Made by a program: the position numbers and the translations under genes
Notes under the pieces: model-generated
Seen by the model: the letters and a program-made list of their open reading frames with translations, nothing else
The model's database searches: none
What the model was told of the DNA's origin: nothing
Source of the DNA: Notospermus geniculatus
Lineage: Eukaryota; Nemertea; Pilidiophora; Heteronemertea; Lineidae
Assembly: GCA_002633025.1 (NCBI GenBank)
Contig: NMRB01001051.1
Span: 27,897 to 91,896 of the forward strand
DNA length: 64,000 nt
Direction of reading: 5' to 3'
Shown here: one piece after another, positions 24,801-39,800 of the stretch
Numbering within the stretch: the first letter of the stretch is position 1
Layout of the letters: every line of letters begins with the position of its first letter

Positions 24801-27800
24801 ATGTGACTGATTCAGCTGGCAATCTACTTCCCAATCAAGTTTTCTCGGTGGTCGTGACCCCTCTCAATAACCAGCCACCGACTGTCACAATAGGGGATAT
24901 GTTGACGGTAGGTTTTCTGACTTGTAACTATCTCATGGTTGTTGAATAGTCTCATGCTGAAGTTTAGGCCGTTTGTGACCGTGTCTGAAAACCCAGCCAA
25001 AGTCACTGGGGAGTGACATAGGCCTTGATCATACCTGCCCTTTGTTGCACAATCGATAAGGCTTTATTTGCCACCAACAGACTGTCGTCTTTTCATTGTG
25101 ATGACACTCCCTACATAACCTATTCAACCTGTGGTGTTCAGCGACTTTGGCCGAGTTTTGCCAGACTTGGTCACATTTCCTACTGTATCTCACAGCATAG
25201 GCCTAGATCAAGTTGTGTAAAATCCTTCATTTCATCCCAAATTCCTTTCCTCATAGTCTCAGTGTTTTTCTCCTTTAGGTTGATGAAGGAGGCAGACGAC
25301 AGCTGACGATCAGTGACATCTCTGTAACAGATGTTGATACACACAGGGATCAACTCGTGGTTGTCATCAACACAGTGCCAACGTTCGGCGTCATCATCAA
25401 CACAAAAAGAGGTAGGAAGTTGTACATTTTCCACATGGAACCGAAGTACACAGATGCAATTCTACATGTCCACGAATGAGGTGCATTCACGTTCATTACT
25501 GTACTCTGAGTGTTTTCATGTACCTAGACTCTACTTTGAAACTGTCTGTTGACTCGACTGTTGTCTGTTGATTCGAGACTCCCACAATAGAACACAGGGA
25601 GGTAGGCCTACATAGAAATGTCCTTGGGGACAAAATGTTTCAGGCTGAGAAGATCAAGGAGACAAAATATCTGGGGACAAAAGTTGGAGACGAAATATCC
25701 TCTGACCCTTGAAAAGTGTCACATCTCTACAACTATGAACTTCATTTTCAGCCCCTGGTTCACAGGATTTGTCCAGCAAGGTAGTGACAGCATTCACCAT
25801 GAGAGATCTTCTCGATGGCTGCATCTATTACTTCCAAGACAATCATTTGAACAAGGAACCTGTGGAAGATGGCTTCCTGTTCTACGTAACGGATGGAGCT
25901 AATCAGTCTCCACTGCAACGGTTCAATATCACTATACAGGTAGGTATTGTATTATATGCATGTCGGTCACCCATGCCATCTACTAGTGACCGTGTGCCGT
26001 ACATTGCTCAACTTCTAGCGCCGATGCCAACGTGCGAACCACTAGGCCATAAAGAAAACCTTCCATGCCCGGCGAGTTAAGCTGTGCCATATATAGCTGA
26101 AAGGGGTTCAATGCACCATCTCCCCCTTCGGACAGAGATGACTCGTCCTCGAGTCACTTAGCACCATTCTGCGTATCAGTGCCGAACAACACTTTCCAGG
26201 TTCGACTGGGAAGGTCAGTCAGATGAATTATAGGCGCGCTGGTCACCCATCCACGTAGTGATTGCACTCTACGTTGCTTAACATCTAGCGCCGAGGCCAA
26301 CATGTGCCAACCACTGACTAGGCCATAAAGGAAATCCTCCATGACCAGCGGGTTAGCCGTGCCATTAGTAGCTGCAAGGCATTCAGTGCAGCATGTGGGG
26401 CCTGTCAGATTTGCGAATTTTCTTGTTTTTGTGCAAGAAGTACAGTACAGGTCACAATTGACATCCCTACGGCTTCGCGTATGTTACTCGCAAGTTACCC
26501 GTAACTTACGCATAACTCACGGCTTTGGTTTCGCGTAACTCGCCAAAATCGCGTAACTCGCCTCGTTAATCACTGCGTAGCTAGCGAAATTCGCGTAACT
26601 CGCCACGTAATTCACCTCATAAGTTACGCGTAACATAGCTCGTGAGTTGTTGCGCAAGTTACGAGTGACTTACGCGTAACTTTCGCGAATTTAGGGATGT
26701 CAATTGTGACCTGTACTGTATCTTAAACATATGCAGTACTTTGAAGCTCATGCGTGGTTCTCAGTGAGTTCCTAATCTAGCTCCATGTTCTTTTCTCATA
26801 CAGCTTACAAATGACGAACCCCCGATGCTCATTACTGAAGAGCTGTCGTGCGTTGAAGGACAGTGGACTCTGGTAACCAATGCGTCAGTCTTTGTATCAG
26901 ATATCGACACACCACCATCGGAACTGTTCCTCATCATTGAGAATGCTCCAAAACAGGGTAAACTGAGACGCAGGAATGCCCTGAACACTGCATTTGCTGG
27001 ATATATTCTTGAACAGGGGACGAGGTTTTCGTACGAGGTATGTATGTTGAGTTTACCAAAGTGATTTGGCAGTTATAGGTCTCTTGTTATAAAGCCGCCT
27101 GGCTTACAGATACAAGTACATGTATGTCCCTGTTCTCAGCATTCTGCCCAGAGTATCACTTGTCTGAGGATGGTGACATTATGGACTAGATTCATAGAGG
27201 CCACAGGAAGGCAAGTCCAAAGTCTTGAATCAAACCGGTAACCTACAACACGATATACCGGTAATAAAAGGAGTCGTCCTCCAGAAATTTTCGACCCCAA
27301 CCGGGGTCTTCTTCAGGCTGGCACTTTCAAGTCGAGCTACCAGAAGTGTAATGACATTAAGTGCATTTTTTGGGTAACCTACAACATTAAATCTTATACA
27401 TGGCAGACTTCATGGCTGATGGTCTTTTTCAGGACATTTTGAATGAGTTGATCGTGTACACTCATGATGGTGAGGAAGTGTCCCTGGATGACATGACACT
27501 AACTGCCACAGATGGCAGACACAAAGACACAGGAAAAGTCAAGATCCTCATTGGTTTGGTGGATGATGAAACTCCCCGAATTAACATAAATCGCGGATTG
27601 GAAGTTCGAATGTGTGAGTGCTACTTCTTTGTATTTGGCATCGTACAGTACGTTGCACAATTGACCTCCCTTCCGCGCCGCACACCATCCGTATACCACA
27701 TCCAGCGTCATGCACATACCGTCCTCTATCGTCCGTGGACGTCGCGCGCTGTAATGGAAGGCCTACTGTATTTCACTTTACAGTAGTTTTTTTGACAAGA

Positions 27801-30800
27801 GTATTTGCATACCTATTTTAATTTACAGATTCCACGACCACGTTGAGACCCCGGGAACTGACAGCTACGGATGTTGACTCGGATGACTCGCAACTGACGT
27901 TCACTATCACTGCTACCCCAATGATCGGCAAGCTGATGAAGATGAGACGTAACATGCAATGGGAGAAAGTCAGAGTTGGCGATGTCTTCAAACAGCCTGA
28001 AATTGAAGAAGGTAGATTCCCAATCGATCAACAATCGTGTGTTTTTGAATTTTCTGCTAATAAGAAGCGTTTTAGTGTCACACAGTCAATTTTGATACAT
28101 GAATATGATGTAATAGGCACTTGTCTGCAACCTATTGTTTTTCTTCATCCTCCTTCTAACACAGTGACTCGTTGTATTCTTCTGACCCTTAAAATAATGA
28201 CATGCCACCAAAATATCCACAAGACGTCAGTTTCCCTGAAACTATGTGCATGTTTCCGTCACTCTTCCTAATTCAACCTTCACAGGGCACCTCCGATACA
28301 CCCACAAGCGTCCCGACCCTGCTGGAAGAACGCTCTTCAAGTTCAGTGTGGCTGACACAGACAACAATGTTCTCATCGACCAGTCTTTTATTATCACTGT
28401 TTTGGGTAATTAACAATTAGTAACTTTACTAAAAACATGTGCATTTTATGGTTTATCATGTAAAGTGAAAGCAACTTACCTCTCCAGTGTGTGATTTAAA
28501 TTTTTCGGTCTTTCATTTCGCATTATCATTCAACGTTTAACTCGAATTACTTTTTGCACTGCATCACATCGGGTTTTGCATTCTTCATCAGGCACATGCC
28601 AATTATGGGTTTTGGTCTAGCTTTTGCAGCTGGCCAGTTGAATCAGCTGCAATACTACCTTACTTTCACCACAAATATTTTGCAACTTCTGAATTATGCA
28701 CATTTTGGACGGAAGCTTTGGATGGATGATAACAATGTTTCCTGAATATTTCATTGTGTGTTCCTTCCCTAGTGTTCAGGGGACATTGTTTACCGTATTT
28801 TTCGGACTATAAGGCGCGGCCTTTTTCCTTGAAGAAGGGTCTAAAATTGGGGGTGCGCCTTATAGGGTGGTGCGCCTTATCTGCGGATCCAGTCTGACAA
28901 TTTGATCAGAAGTGTCAAGACACTGACGAACCCAAGCATTCAAGCATGCATGGATGCATGCAAGCCAAAGTCATTGTCACAGTGCTGGTTGACAGATGAT
29001 GCAGTGAACTGTGAACTGATGAAGTTTCAGTTAGGCCTAATTTGTCACAACAAGCTAAGAAATCATACAACCAGATCCATCAGTACCAACAGCATAATTG
29101 CAGATGTCAATGGGTTCAAACAAGGCAATCACACCCTGTAATTGTCAGCTTGGCTGTTGTTGGGTCAATGCACACTGAGCAGCCATGCATTGTATGTGTA
29201 TAATATGCGCTGACAGGACTGCGCCTTATAGGGAGGTGCGCCTTATGTATGCATTTCATCAGAGAGTTTGGGTGAAATTGGGGGTGCGTCTTATAGTCAG
29301 GTGCGCCCTATAGTCAGGAAAATACGGTACCTGTTTTAACTTGAATTCACCTGACACAATGATTATCATTAACTTTCAGAGGACAAAGTTCCACCAAAGA
29401 TCCTCGCAAATAATCCATTGACTGTAAAGGAAGGGGGTAAAGAAATGATCTCAACTGACTACCTCTCAGCAACGGATGTTGACTCCGAACCCTCCAAACT
29501 ACTCTTTACTGTGGACACTCCTCCAACATATGGACACCTTGAACTTGTAGACGCACCTGGTAAGGAATTGTTACTTATGCACTGTCACATAAAAAACTTT
29601 GAAGATTATGAAATATGCAATAATCCACAATTCCGTAGCTCTCTTTGTTAAATCGTACTCAATTTTTTGATATTCAAATTTTCAGGAGTACCCCTCTCTG
29701 AGTTTTCCCAGGGAGATGTGGCGGCCTCATCTTTGTTCTATGTCCACACCAGTGAACTGGAGGAATTCATGGACAGGTTCATCTTTTCCGTCTCAGATGG
29801 GACAAATACTGTAAGTTTTGTCATGTTACCTGTACGGAAAACGCCTTTGAATTGTCTTTCTATTCTGGCATTTTGTGCAGTGAGTGTTGGCCTAACATAT
29901 TGCTTCTGTGTCCAGCTAAGACATAGCTGTGTTGTGGGATCTTGATTTGCTGGACTATAGTTTTAAGCACTTGTGTGTCGATGATCTAAATGCTACGTTT
30001 ATGATTCTTTGGAAATTCCCTTCGAGAAGGAGAAGGCACTACAGAACAGAACAGTGATAGAATTTGACCTTTATGGGATGTATTTTTCCACATTACAGAT
30101 AACCCAGTCATTCATGATCAACATTAGCCCAGTGGACGATTCCATTCCGGTGGTGACAATCAAAGGCTTGAAGGTCCAGGAGGGCATCAGGAGAACTATC
30201 ACTGAATTTGACCTCAAAGCTGTGGATATGGATACACCGGTGAGTTTGCAGGGAAAAAGTCTTGGCAAGTCAAGACTCCGTGTTAGTTGGGAGTCAAACC
30301 TGCTGTGCTCCTCTCATGGCCTGTGGATTGCAAATGGTGTTGACACAGTTGCAGTCTGCATGTTTAAGTTAAAGTTGGTTTTATAGTCTGATATCAACAA
30401 GGGTAGGCCTAGAGGTGTCATACAAAAATATTCATTACATGTGAAGTAGCCCCACTGTATTGAATTTTACGATATTTTCAAAATGTAAGGAGAATGCAAA
30501 CAGAGGTTTCATAGCCTCGTGAAGGTCCCCAAAATGCTTGCCTGATAGGTGTTTCAGAGAGTCAAGGCCTAGTTTTCAGCACACATTAAAAAAACTGCAG
30601 GGAGGGCTCTGTATTTAGACAGAGCGTAGTACATTTTACACGTCGTGACGTCATGCACTGACGTCAAGAATCGGGGCGATGATTTGCATTTTTCAGATTC
30701 AATACAGTGGGGCTTTAACAGTAGCAGGCATACAACATTTTGTCAATGGACTTTGATGACAAAGAATCTCACGGTGTTTATCAACTGTTGTACGTCTGCT

Positions 30801-33800
30801 CCTGATCAGGTTGAGAATCTCTGGTCATTCATCAGCATTTCTCCTTTATTTCCATTGCAGGACCAGCAAGTGCTGTTCACAGTAGTAGAAGCACCAGTTC
30901 ATGGAAGACTCCAACTCCTGTCCGGAACCACTTACATGCCCGCCAACCAATTCACCATGGAAAACATCTTTAACGGCCTCCTTAGCTACAACCACGATGG
31001 CACAGAATCAGTTACAGATAGCTTCACCTTTGTTGTAACAGACGGCACTCATAAACAATTCATGGTGTCTGACAAAAAGGGATACTACGTGATCTCTGAC
31101 CCATTGCAGTTTCCAATCGACATTACCCCTCTAGATGATGGTACTCCATTGATTGTATCCAACATCGGCATCAGCTATCTGACCTATATTAATGGACGGC
31201 CGTCGAATATGATTAGACGGAGTGAGTTGGAAGCGGCCGATATCGACACAGCAGATCATAATTTGGTGTTCGAAGTGACGATTCCACCGGAATATGGCCA
31301 GTTGGAGAATGCGACAAAGCCTGGAGTTGCTATTCACGAATTCACTCAAGGTAAAGATCATTCATATCATTAACATCAAGGAATAGCTGAACTTTGACCT
31401 GTTGTACCCTGCGTTGGGAGATTTTACTGCCATTAGAAGCCATCACGAGTTTGCAGTCCTGGAACGTCACAAAAATTGACATCATAGAGAAGAAATGCAT
31501 GCTGCAACATCATCAACGTTCAGGTCATGACATACCGTCTGATGTCAAAGGGGCTGTTCGTTTTCGTCAATTGAGGAATCTAAGTTGTCATCCTTAAGAA
31601 AATGGAGAAAGCTATGAAACTGAAAATTGTAGCGATTATTCTGTACAGCACAACAAATAATCCCTGCAATTTGCAAGTGCACAGCTTTTTCCATTTTCCC
31701 ACGGATCACAACTCAGATTCCTCAATTGACAAAAACGAACAGCCCCTTTCGTGACATTCTAGGACCGCTACAGGCAGCCTCTAACGGCAGTAAGGTCTCC
31801 CATTGGTCAGTGTTCGATCACTGAACTTTACATTTTGTGGAACAAATGATAGTCTGCACTCACTCCATTCTCCAAAAGAAGAAACAACTTCAGATTCCGC
31901 ATGATGTAATGGTCATTGTATTAGGGGCCGTTCACAATTATCAACATTTTCACAAGTGTACAAACAGTACGCTAGGGGGGAGGGGGTGACACGCAGTGTA
32001 CACTTTTCAAAATTTTCAAAATGTTGATCTAAAAATAGACCAATATCAACATTTTCCTTGTACGCTTTTGGGGAGGGGGAGGGGGTTCTGTAAAAAGTGT
32101 ACTCTTTGTACACTTGTGAAAATGTTGATAATTGTGAACGGCCCCTTACCTGTTGGAAAAAGGTAGCTGCTGTCTGATACATTTTCAATGTGTTTTTTTC
32201 TTCCTCTAGCTGATATCAACAAGGGTTACATCCAATACGTCTTGACCAATGACACCTATGCTACTCAGGATTGTTTTGTCTTTGACCTAATGGACACCAA
32301 ACCAAACACTCTCTCAGGCATCACGTTCTACATCAGATGGTCATTGGTCAGTTTCCAGTCTGCATCCGTCAATATCTCTGAGGTACAGAGACTTGTCCAG
32401 GTGCCAGTCATCCGAACAGGGAACTTGAAACAGGTGAGAGTCTCCGTTAAAATCTCAGCGTATAATATGAAATTGCTAAATCCCATGAAACAGTTATTAG
32501 ATAAAAGAATTTTGCTTTGACTAGGCCTACCATGGCGCAACAACTTACTGTCGTCTGCTCTGCATTCCAGTATTCTGTCGTAACATGCCGCACAAAAATG
32601 GGAAAGGCAAGAACAGGGGGTCGCCGACCCGGCCAGAACGACTACGTCCATTACGAGGGACAGATTCAATTCGATGAATGGCAGGACATGAAATTATGCA
32701 GCATACAGGTCAACGATGATGCCGTGTTCGAAGAGCCGGAGAATTTCTTCATCGAGCTCATTCAACCTGTGTATACCTTGATCGCTCAGCCGCAAAAGAT
32801 TGAAGTCAATATTCATGACTTTGAAGATGAACCTGAGATCCAGTTCAAGTCACCAGTCTACTTCACAAACGAGACTGATAGATTTTTTCGTGCTGCTGTG
32901 GAGAGAGTTGGTACGTTTCCAAACGCAATCATCATACTAAAATTTGAGACGAGTTTGTGTGTGTGTGTTTGTTTGTTTGTTTGTTTTTGCGATTTTCTCT
33001 GAGACTGACGGACGGATCACCCCTAAACTTGGTATGCACATGCCGACAGACCTCGGAAGTGTCCTTACGAAGCCCGAATTTTGATATGACTTAAAATTTG
33101 CGAAATATTTTAATATTTCTTTAAAACAGATATTAACAAAATAACAATGCTGTTTAGGCTTTTTGACATCATGACATCACCGAGATTGCCGTTGCGTCAT
33201 CCATGACGTCGGCAACGTCATGTGAGACAGAATGATGTCATTACACCATTCGAACGGGTGTGACGTCATTACGTCCCCTAAGCGCTCGCATGAATTTAGC
33301 AATAGTTCCCCCAAACGAGTATTGCCTAGTTGATTATAGTACAAGATTCTGTAGTCCTGCTTGTAGTCTTAAATGTCAGCTTTATTTTCCTGCCTTTTGT
33401 CCTTATCAGGTGACGTCAGTACAGTTGTATCAGCCATTTGCTACACCAACTCTTCAACCGCTACTGGGAGCAGTGAAAATGGGCTGGAGTCTGGTTCTGA
33501 CTATCAGACACGACCAAATACGGCATATAGTCGTATCATCTTCCCTCAGGGAGTTACTGAAGCTCATTGTGAAATCAAGGTAGGTCAGTTCATTGTCAGG
33601 TGTTTCATTTGGAATTTGGCTGGAGTTTTCAAATGAAAGAATGGATGACTATCATCTTATAACTATTGTTGTTTCAGATAATTGATGACAGTTTATATGA
33701 GACTGATGAAGAGTTTAAAATACATCTAACCGACCCCAGTGTCATGTCTGCCATTGGCCCAAGGGATTCAGCAACAGTGGTCATTTCAGGACCAAACGAT

Positions 33801-36800
33801 CGTAAGTTGTCAATCAAATTTGCAACCAAAACTCTGTGTTAATTCTGCAATGTGTGTAAAGTAGTTCAGTGTACATAGTAATATACGGCTTGACGTTCAA
33901 ATTTCACATGGATGCACGCTTCTGATAACCTCTTGTATAGATGATTCTCGAATTCGCAGATCTGTGCACTTCTGCCGAAATCTCAACCAGAACCTCGATC
34001 TGAAACCAGCTGATGTAACGTCATCCATGATTCAGCAAAGGCCGAGTCTGACACAATGTCTTCGACGTCACTGTCGTGGGGCTGTCTGCGTTACATCATT
34101 CAGTTTCAGACCGAGGTTGTGGTTGAGATTTCGGCGGAAGTGCACAGATCTTTCTTGTTTATGTCAATTTGAGAACGGTCTATTCCACTGCAGTTTTCAG
34201 CTTCTTAAACCAAGTCCTCTCCATTTCAGAGTCCTTTGTTTCTCTGTCACACAACAAGTACTATGTCTCTGAAGACATTGGCACTGTTGACTTCCCTGTG
34301 ATAAGGATGGGTTCAGACCTGTCTCACGAGTCCACCGTCTGGTGCAGTACAAGAGAGTTAGACCCCTTGTCTGCTACTCCTGGCCAAGATTTCATCCCTA
34401 CATCACAGCAGATCACTTTTGCTGCTGGACAGGTGGAGGCAGTGAGTATTCTTTGTAGATATTCACATAACACCAGCTTTCTCTGTTCCTTGTCTGCCGG
34501 TACTTGAATGGGGAACCAGAGGAACTAAATGTCCGATGTAGTGCTGTGAGTGGTGCGACCGAAGTTTCTTTTTTCTAACGTTATTTCCATTTATTTATGG
34601 CGTGAAAAGAACCCTTTTGTTTCGGTCGCCTGGCATTAAAATTTACATCGTCTTGTAGGAGATGAAAATTTCTGCATTTTTCGGTGCTTTTTTTCCTTAA
34701 AATGAAGAGATAGGATCGCGATAATGGCAACGTCTTTATCTCATTATTCCTGTAGAAAAATGTATAGCTCATTTTTTCATGACACAGTGTCAACACCTAA
34801 AACGATGTCAATGACGTCGCTTCGGTCACACTGCTTGCAGTGCCGACCTGTCAGGATAAATGGCATGCCGGTTCCTCATTACTAATGGACAAATCTTCCA
34901 CTTTCTTTCCAGACATGTCCCGTGACCATCCTTGACGATGATGCTTCGACACGACTCGAGTATAATGAGACATTCAGCATCTACATCAGTGCTCCATCCC
35001 ACACCATTCTGGCTGAGCCGACCAGTGCCCTTATTGTGATAGGCGATGAAAACCTTGACAGTGAGTTTCATGCTTTTGGCTAATTCATGCCTCGTGGTGG
35101 AATTACAAAATTGCAAAATAATTCCATCAAATTCACCTGAAAACTGCTCCTGTCCCTTTCATCTCTGAAATTTACTAACTCCTCTTTCAGTGCCTGTTAT
35201 ACAATTTGAAATCCCTGAATACAAGGTGTCAGAGGCTGCCAAGAAGGTTGAGGTGTCAGTCGTCCGCACGGGGGACTTGAGTTACGAGTCATCTGCCATT
35301 TGTTACACTCGACAACAGAGTGCACAGGTCATGATGGATTATGATGAGAGACTTAATCTTGATGTGTCAAGGATAAAGTTTCTTCCTGGCGAGAGGGTAA
35401 GCCATTTTGAATGTTTATGACATTGGTCAGTACATAGTTGTTTTCACTTACTGCAGTCTGTTTGTGTATGTCTTCATTCATTATAGTGAGTTGATGTTGA
35501 GACAGTTGCATAACCCTTAGGACACTTTCTATACCACCTTTCCCTCTCTATTTGTAGAGCAAAACTTGTGTCGTTGGCATTGTGGATGACAACATCTATG
35601 AACCAGAAGAGAAGTTCCTTCTGAAGCTTGGCAGTCCACTTGGATCTCAGTCCTACCCTGTTTCAATTGGTGACCTTGACACTGTTGCTATCACCATTAC
35701 TAACAAAGAAGATGGTAAGATGACTTGAATAGAAGACAAGATATGAGAATTGTTTGTAGGGCCGAATCAGTTAATGTCGTCCTGGGTATAACAGAAATAT
35801 ACCCAGGTTCAAATTCATCGAACAAAACTATACCCTGGGTATAGTTCGATCTACAAAAGTGTACCCAGGATTGGATACAGTACCTTGAGACGAGATTGTT
35901 CTCGCAAATGTCACATAACCACAAGCATGACAAGTCGAAAAACGTGTTTTCACTCACGCATTCGTCACGAACATGCCGTCCAGGTATACGACAGAAGTAC
36001 CAATCACGCGCAGTCCTGTTGATCTCGCGAGATCCGTTCCTAACTTGTACCTAGGCTCAAAAATATGGTACTGGGTATACATTGTACTTTTGTAGATCGA
36101 ACTGTACCCAGGGTATAGTTTTGTGGGACGACATTGAACCCGGGTATATTTCTGTTATACCCAGGACAACATTAACCGATTCGGTGTTTGTAGGCATATT
36201 CTTTCTTCAATGTTTTGCCTTCAGCTATGGCATCAAGACTTGACGGATATGTAGATTGACTAAGAGAGGACATATGGGGGTATCATGTAGTTGACCAAAA
36301 ATAGATACTATTTTTGAGTTGACACAATTTCATTTCACTGCTGCAGACAATGACATAAGGTGGTAATATCTCATTTTCAGCTCCAACCATTTCGTTCACC
36401 GAACCTCTGTACATGGTGCGCGAGCCTGAGGCAGGGGACCAGGTGACTACGGTTGTTCTGGATATCGTCAGAGGTGGCGACGTGAATCAGTCGTGTTCTG
36501 TGAGGACGAGTACGAGAGATGGGTCAGCAGTATCTGGAGTGGACTACAGTGCCAGTAGCAAAATGCTACATTTTGCTGCAGGTGAGGTTTTGTCTCATTC
36601 TTATAATTAAACAGAGCCTTCTGCCTACCAGTACAGTGGAAACTCTCTATTGAGGACACTTTGGGACTGCATGGTGCTGTCTTTAATTGAAAGGTGTCCC
36701 CGATACAAAGGTAAAAATGAGTGGACACGGACCAACTGGATTCTGGGATTGAAATTTGCTGCTCGTTATGGAGAGGTGTCCTCCTACATGTATAGCAGAG

Positions 36801-39800
36801 GTGTCCTACATGTATAGCAGAGGTGTCCTACATGTATAGCAGAGGTGTCCTACATGTATAGCAGAGGTGTCCGTTAAAGGAGCACGGTATTGGATCTCTA
36901 ATGCGTTATTTGACTGCCAACGTCAAGGGAGCCACCTAGCCGCACCAAGACGAACTACAAAAATGCATTACAAAATGTACGTAGTAAATCGGGTCAATTC
37001 GCCGACAATGTAGTTGGTCCCTGGGTTGGAGAGTGGCGCGGTGATGCCAGCTGTCCAGAAAAAGTGGCAATACCGTGGTCCTTTAAGGGAGGTTTTACTG
37101 TTATTCTCATCTTAATTGTTTACACCCTGCTCTGATTTTCAGGGGAAACAAAGAAGGAATTCTCAGTAGATGTTCTGCATAATGCGATGGCAGAATGGCA
37201 TGAAACATTCATGGTGGTCCTTGAGGAGCTTGTGGATGCTCAATATGGTGATCTATCGATGGCTACGATTACCATCATTGACCAGGAAGTGTCTGGAGGG
37301 ATCATTTTACCTGCACCACCTGTGGTAAGTTTTCGTGCTGTGGCACCCCAGAGCCAACCAGAAAACGTGATTTTCATGCAGATTTTGGCAAAAAATGGCC
37401 AAAAAAGGTCTTCTGCCCCCCCCAGAGAGGCTTTTGCCCCCCAGGCCCAAAAGCCCTACGGCCCTGCCTCTATGTGTCTTGCAGACATCAGAATGTATCA
37501 AATGTCTCATAATGATCAGCTCTAAATGAGCTCTAATTTCAGTGGTGCTATGTGGTACATGTACGTTCATTTATGGCAGTGATGAGTGACCATCAGGTTG
37601 ACGTATGCATTATGGTGATAGATTACTGCTTCATGAATACACTGTCATATTTTCAGGTTGTGTCGCTGTTGGACTATGACGATGTGAAACCTGGGACTGA
37701 AAAGGAGCCTACTCCAGGTTACCCCCTTGTCTGCGTCAGTGTAAGTTGAAATTTATGATGGAGCGACAAACTTTCACACCCTCCGCCAGTGAGCCGAGAT
37801 ATATCATGATTGTTGAATGAAACTTGATGTGCACCGAGGGTCTCTGCCAGAAATTTTTCGAGGGTACTGATTGCTTCAAAATCAGCGAAAACCCCATGAA
37901 ATTAAAGAAAATGACCCTTTTCTGTTCCTTTGAGGATACTAGCATAGTACCCTTACTCACCGCTCTGGCGGAAACACTGGCACCAGCTGTGATAAAGTAC
38001 CATATGAAAAACTCTATGTTGTAACTGATATTGTTGCCTGTAGTATCGGTAAATGAATTTTGCCGGGACTGCTGGTGAAACCTCATCTGTATTGTCAAAC
38101 TGAGGCTTTTCATCTGTTCGTTTTCTTTCCAGCCGTGTGATAGCCACCACCCAGCCTTCCTTATCACGTCACCATTATGCCTGGAGTCGAAGATTAATGA
38201 ATCGCTGATTCGCTATGAGTGGGAAGTCACAACACAACCTGATGTCTCAGGTGCCTACCAACCATTCCACACACTAACAGATAACACCATCTTCACGAAC
38301 GTCCATTCACGAGTCTTGGATAGCATATACTTTCGACCGGGATTTAGCGTACGTTGTACGGCACAGCCAGTTGATCCTGATGGTACACTCGGTGTGCCTT
38401 TGAAGAGTAACATAGCAAACATAGGCTTTTCAAATGGAATTTGCCGATCTCCAATAATCTCAGGAAAAACCCATGGATATCAGGGACAGTCGTTTGTGAC
38501 CAATATGAAATATGTTGGACCTGAGGACGCGGTGAACCCTAACCGGATACACATCAAAATTGAAATACCTCATCAGGATGGCATGCTGCCGCTGATCTCA
38601 ACGCTACCTCTGCATAATTTACGTATCCTCCTGACCAGCCCGATCTATCGCCGACAACACGTCTGCTCAAATTTCATTGATCGTGATATCAGATTGACGC
38701 CTTCTGATTTCGGATTTCTCAATCCGAACCCGAGCAATTACTTACCCTACGGACCGGGTTACAACCGCCCATACCAGTTCAATCCTGCTCTCCGAGATCC
38801 CACCACCATCAATCTCTACAAACATTTGAATCTGAAAAGTTGCACGTGGACGTTTGAGGCTTGGTATCACATGACTGAGTTGATTGACGTTTGCGGTGGC
38901 TCTGTCATATCAGACTTCGAAGTACGAGAAAATGCGAAGACTTATTTAACCATTCGTGTGCCATTGTATGTATCATACATCTATGCTGCATCTCCTATCG
39001 GATGGGCATCTTTGGAGCATAAAACAGACATGGAGCTCTCATTCCTGTACAGTACTGTGCTATGGCGAACTGGTATGGAGACGAATGGAGATTTGAGCGG
39101 AAAACTCCAGGTGTTACGGATCTCAACCAACAACCTTGGGAGATTGGTGGTGGACTTTAAAACAGAGACAAAATTCAGAGGTAAGTTGTACTGAGCTGAA
39201 TATAAAGTGGTTTGAAGCAGTCACTGACGTTGATGGTGCCACCTATTAGGAAAGGATGAAAGAGCTATTTACACGTCACCTTGATTTTCAGGCCGGGAGG
39301 TGAGGGCGAGGAGTTTGATTTCTGTCATTTGTGTTTCAGGCCAGTTCGTTTTGTTCCACAACACCATGGCTGGTATAAGGAGTCGGTTTCATGCCCCACC
39401 AGCCCTACCCTTGACCTTCGACATGACCTTGCTGTGGACTCAACAAACATTTGATGGGCCTTACCAGTTATGGAGAGCTACGAGTGACTACAACATGAAA
39501 GTAAGGCTGGTTCTCTCTAAAATGCTTTTAGCTCACAGTAGGCTACCGGTACTCGTACCATGCATTTGATACAACTATTACCGGTACATTTATGGGTCTT
39601 GTCCGATTGTTGTATTCAAAATAAAGGAAGAGAAACAATAACAGGTTTCTAAGGTGAAAGATAGCTTCCTACCGGACTTGAACCCATGGACCCTCGCATA
39701 AGGCATCAATCACCAGCACTCAGAGGCAGCACGCTTTAACCACTAGGCCAAATCCCCATCTTCAAAAAAGATGGTTCAATGACCCATGTCAAACGAGGCA

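Noticed and set aside
37187-37525. Extended exon through the poly-C element after 37324
   Set aside because: The donor at 37325 is conserved in both copies and joins in phase to 37657; the extra frame is mobile-element sequence.
39670-39763. Functional tRNA gene on the minus strand
   Set aside because: A and B boxes are present but acceptor arms do not pair and spacing is irregular; better explained as a tRNA-derived SINE.
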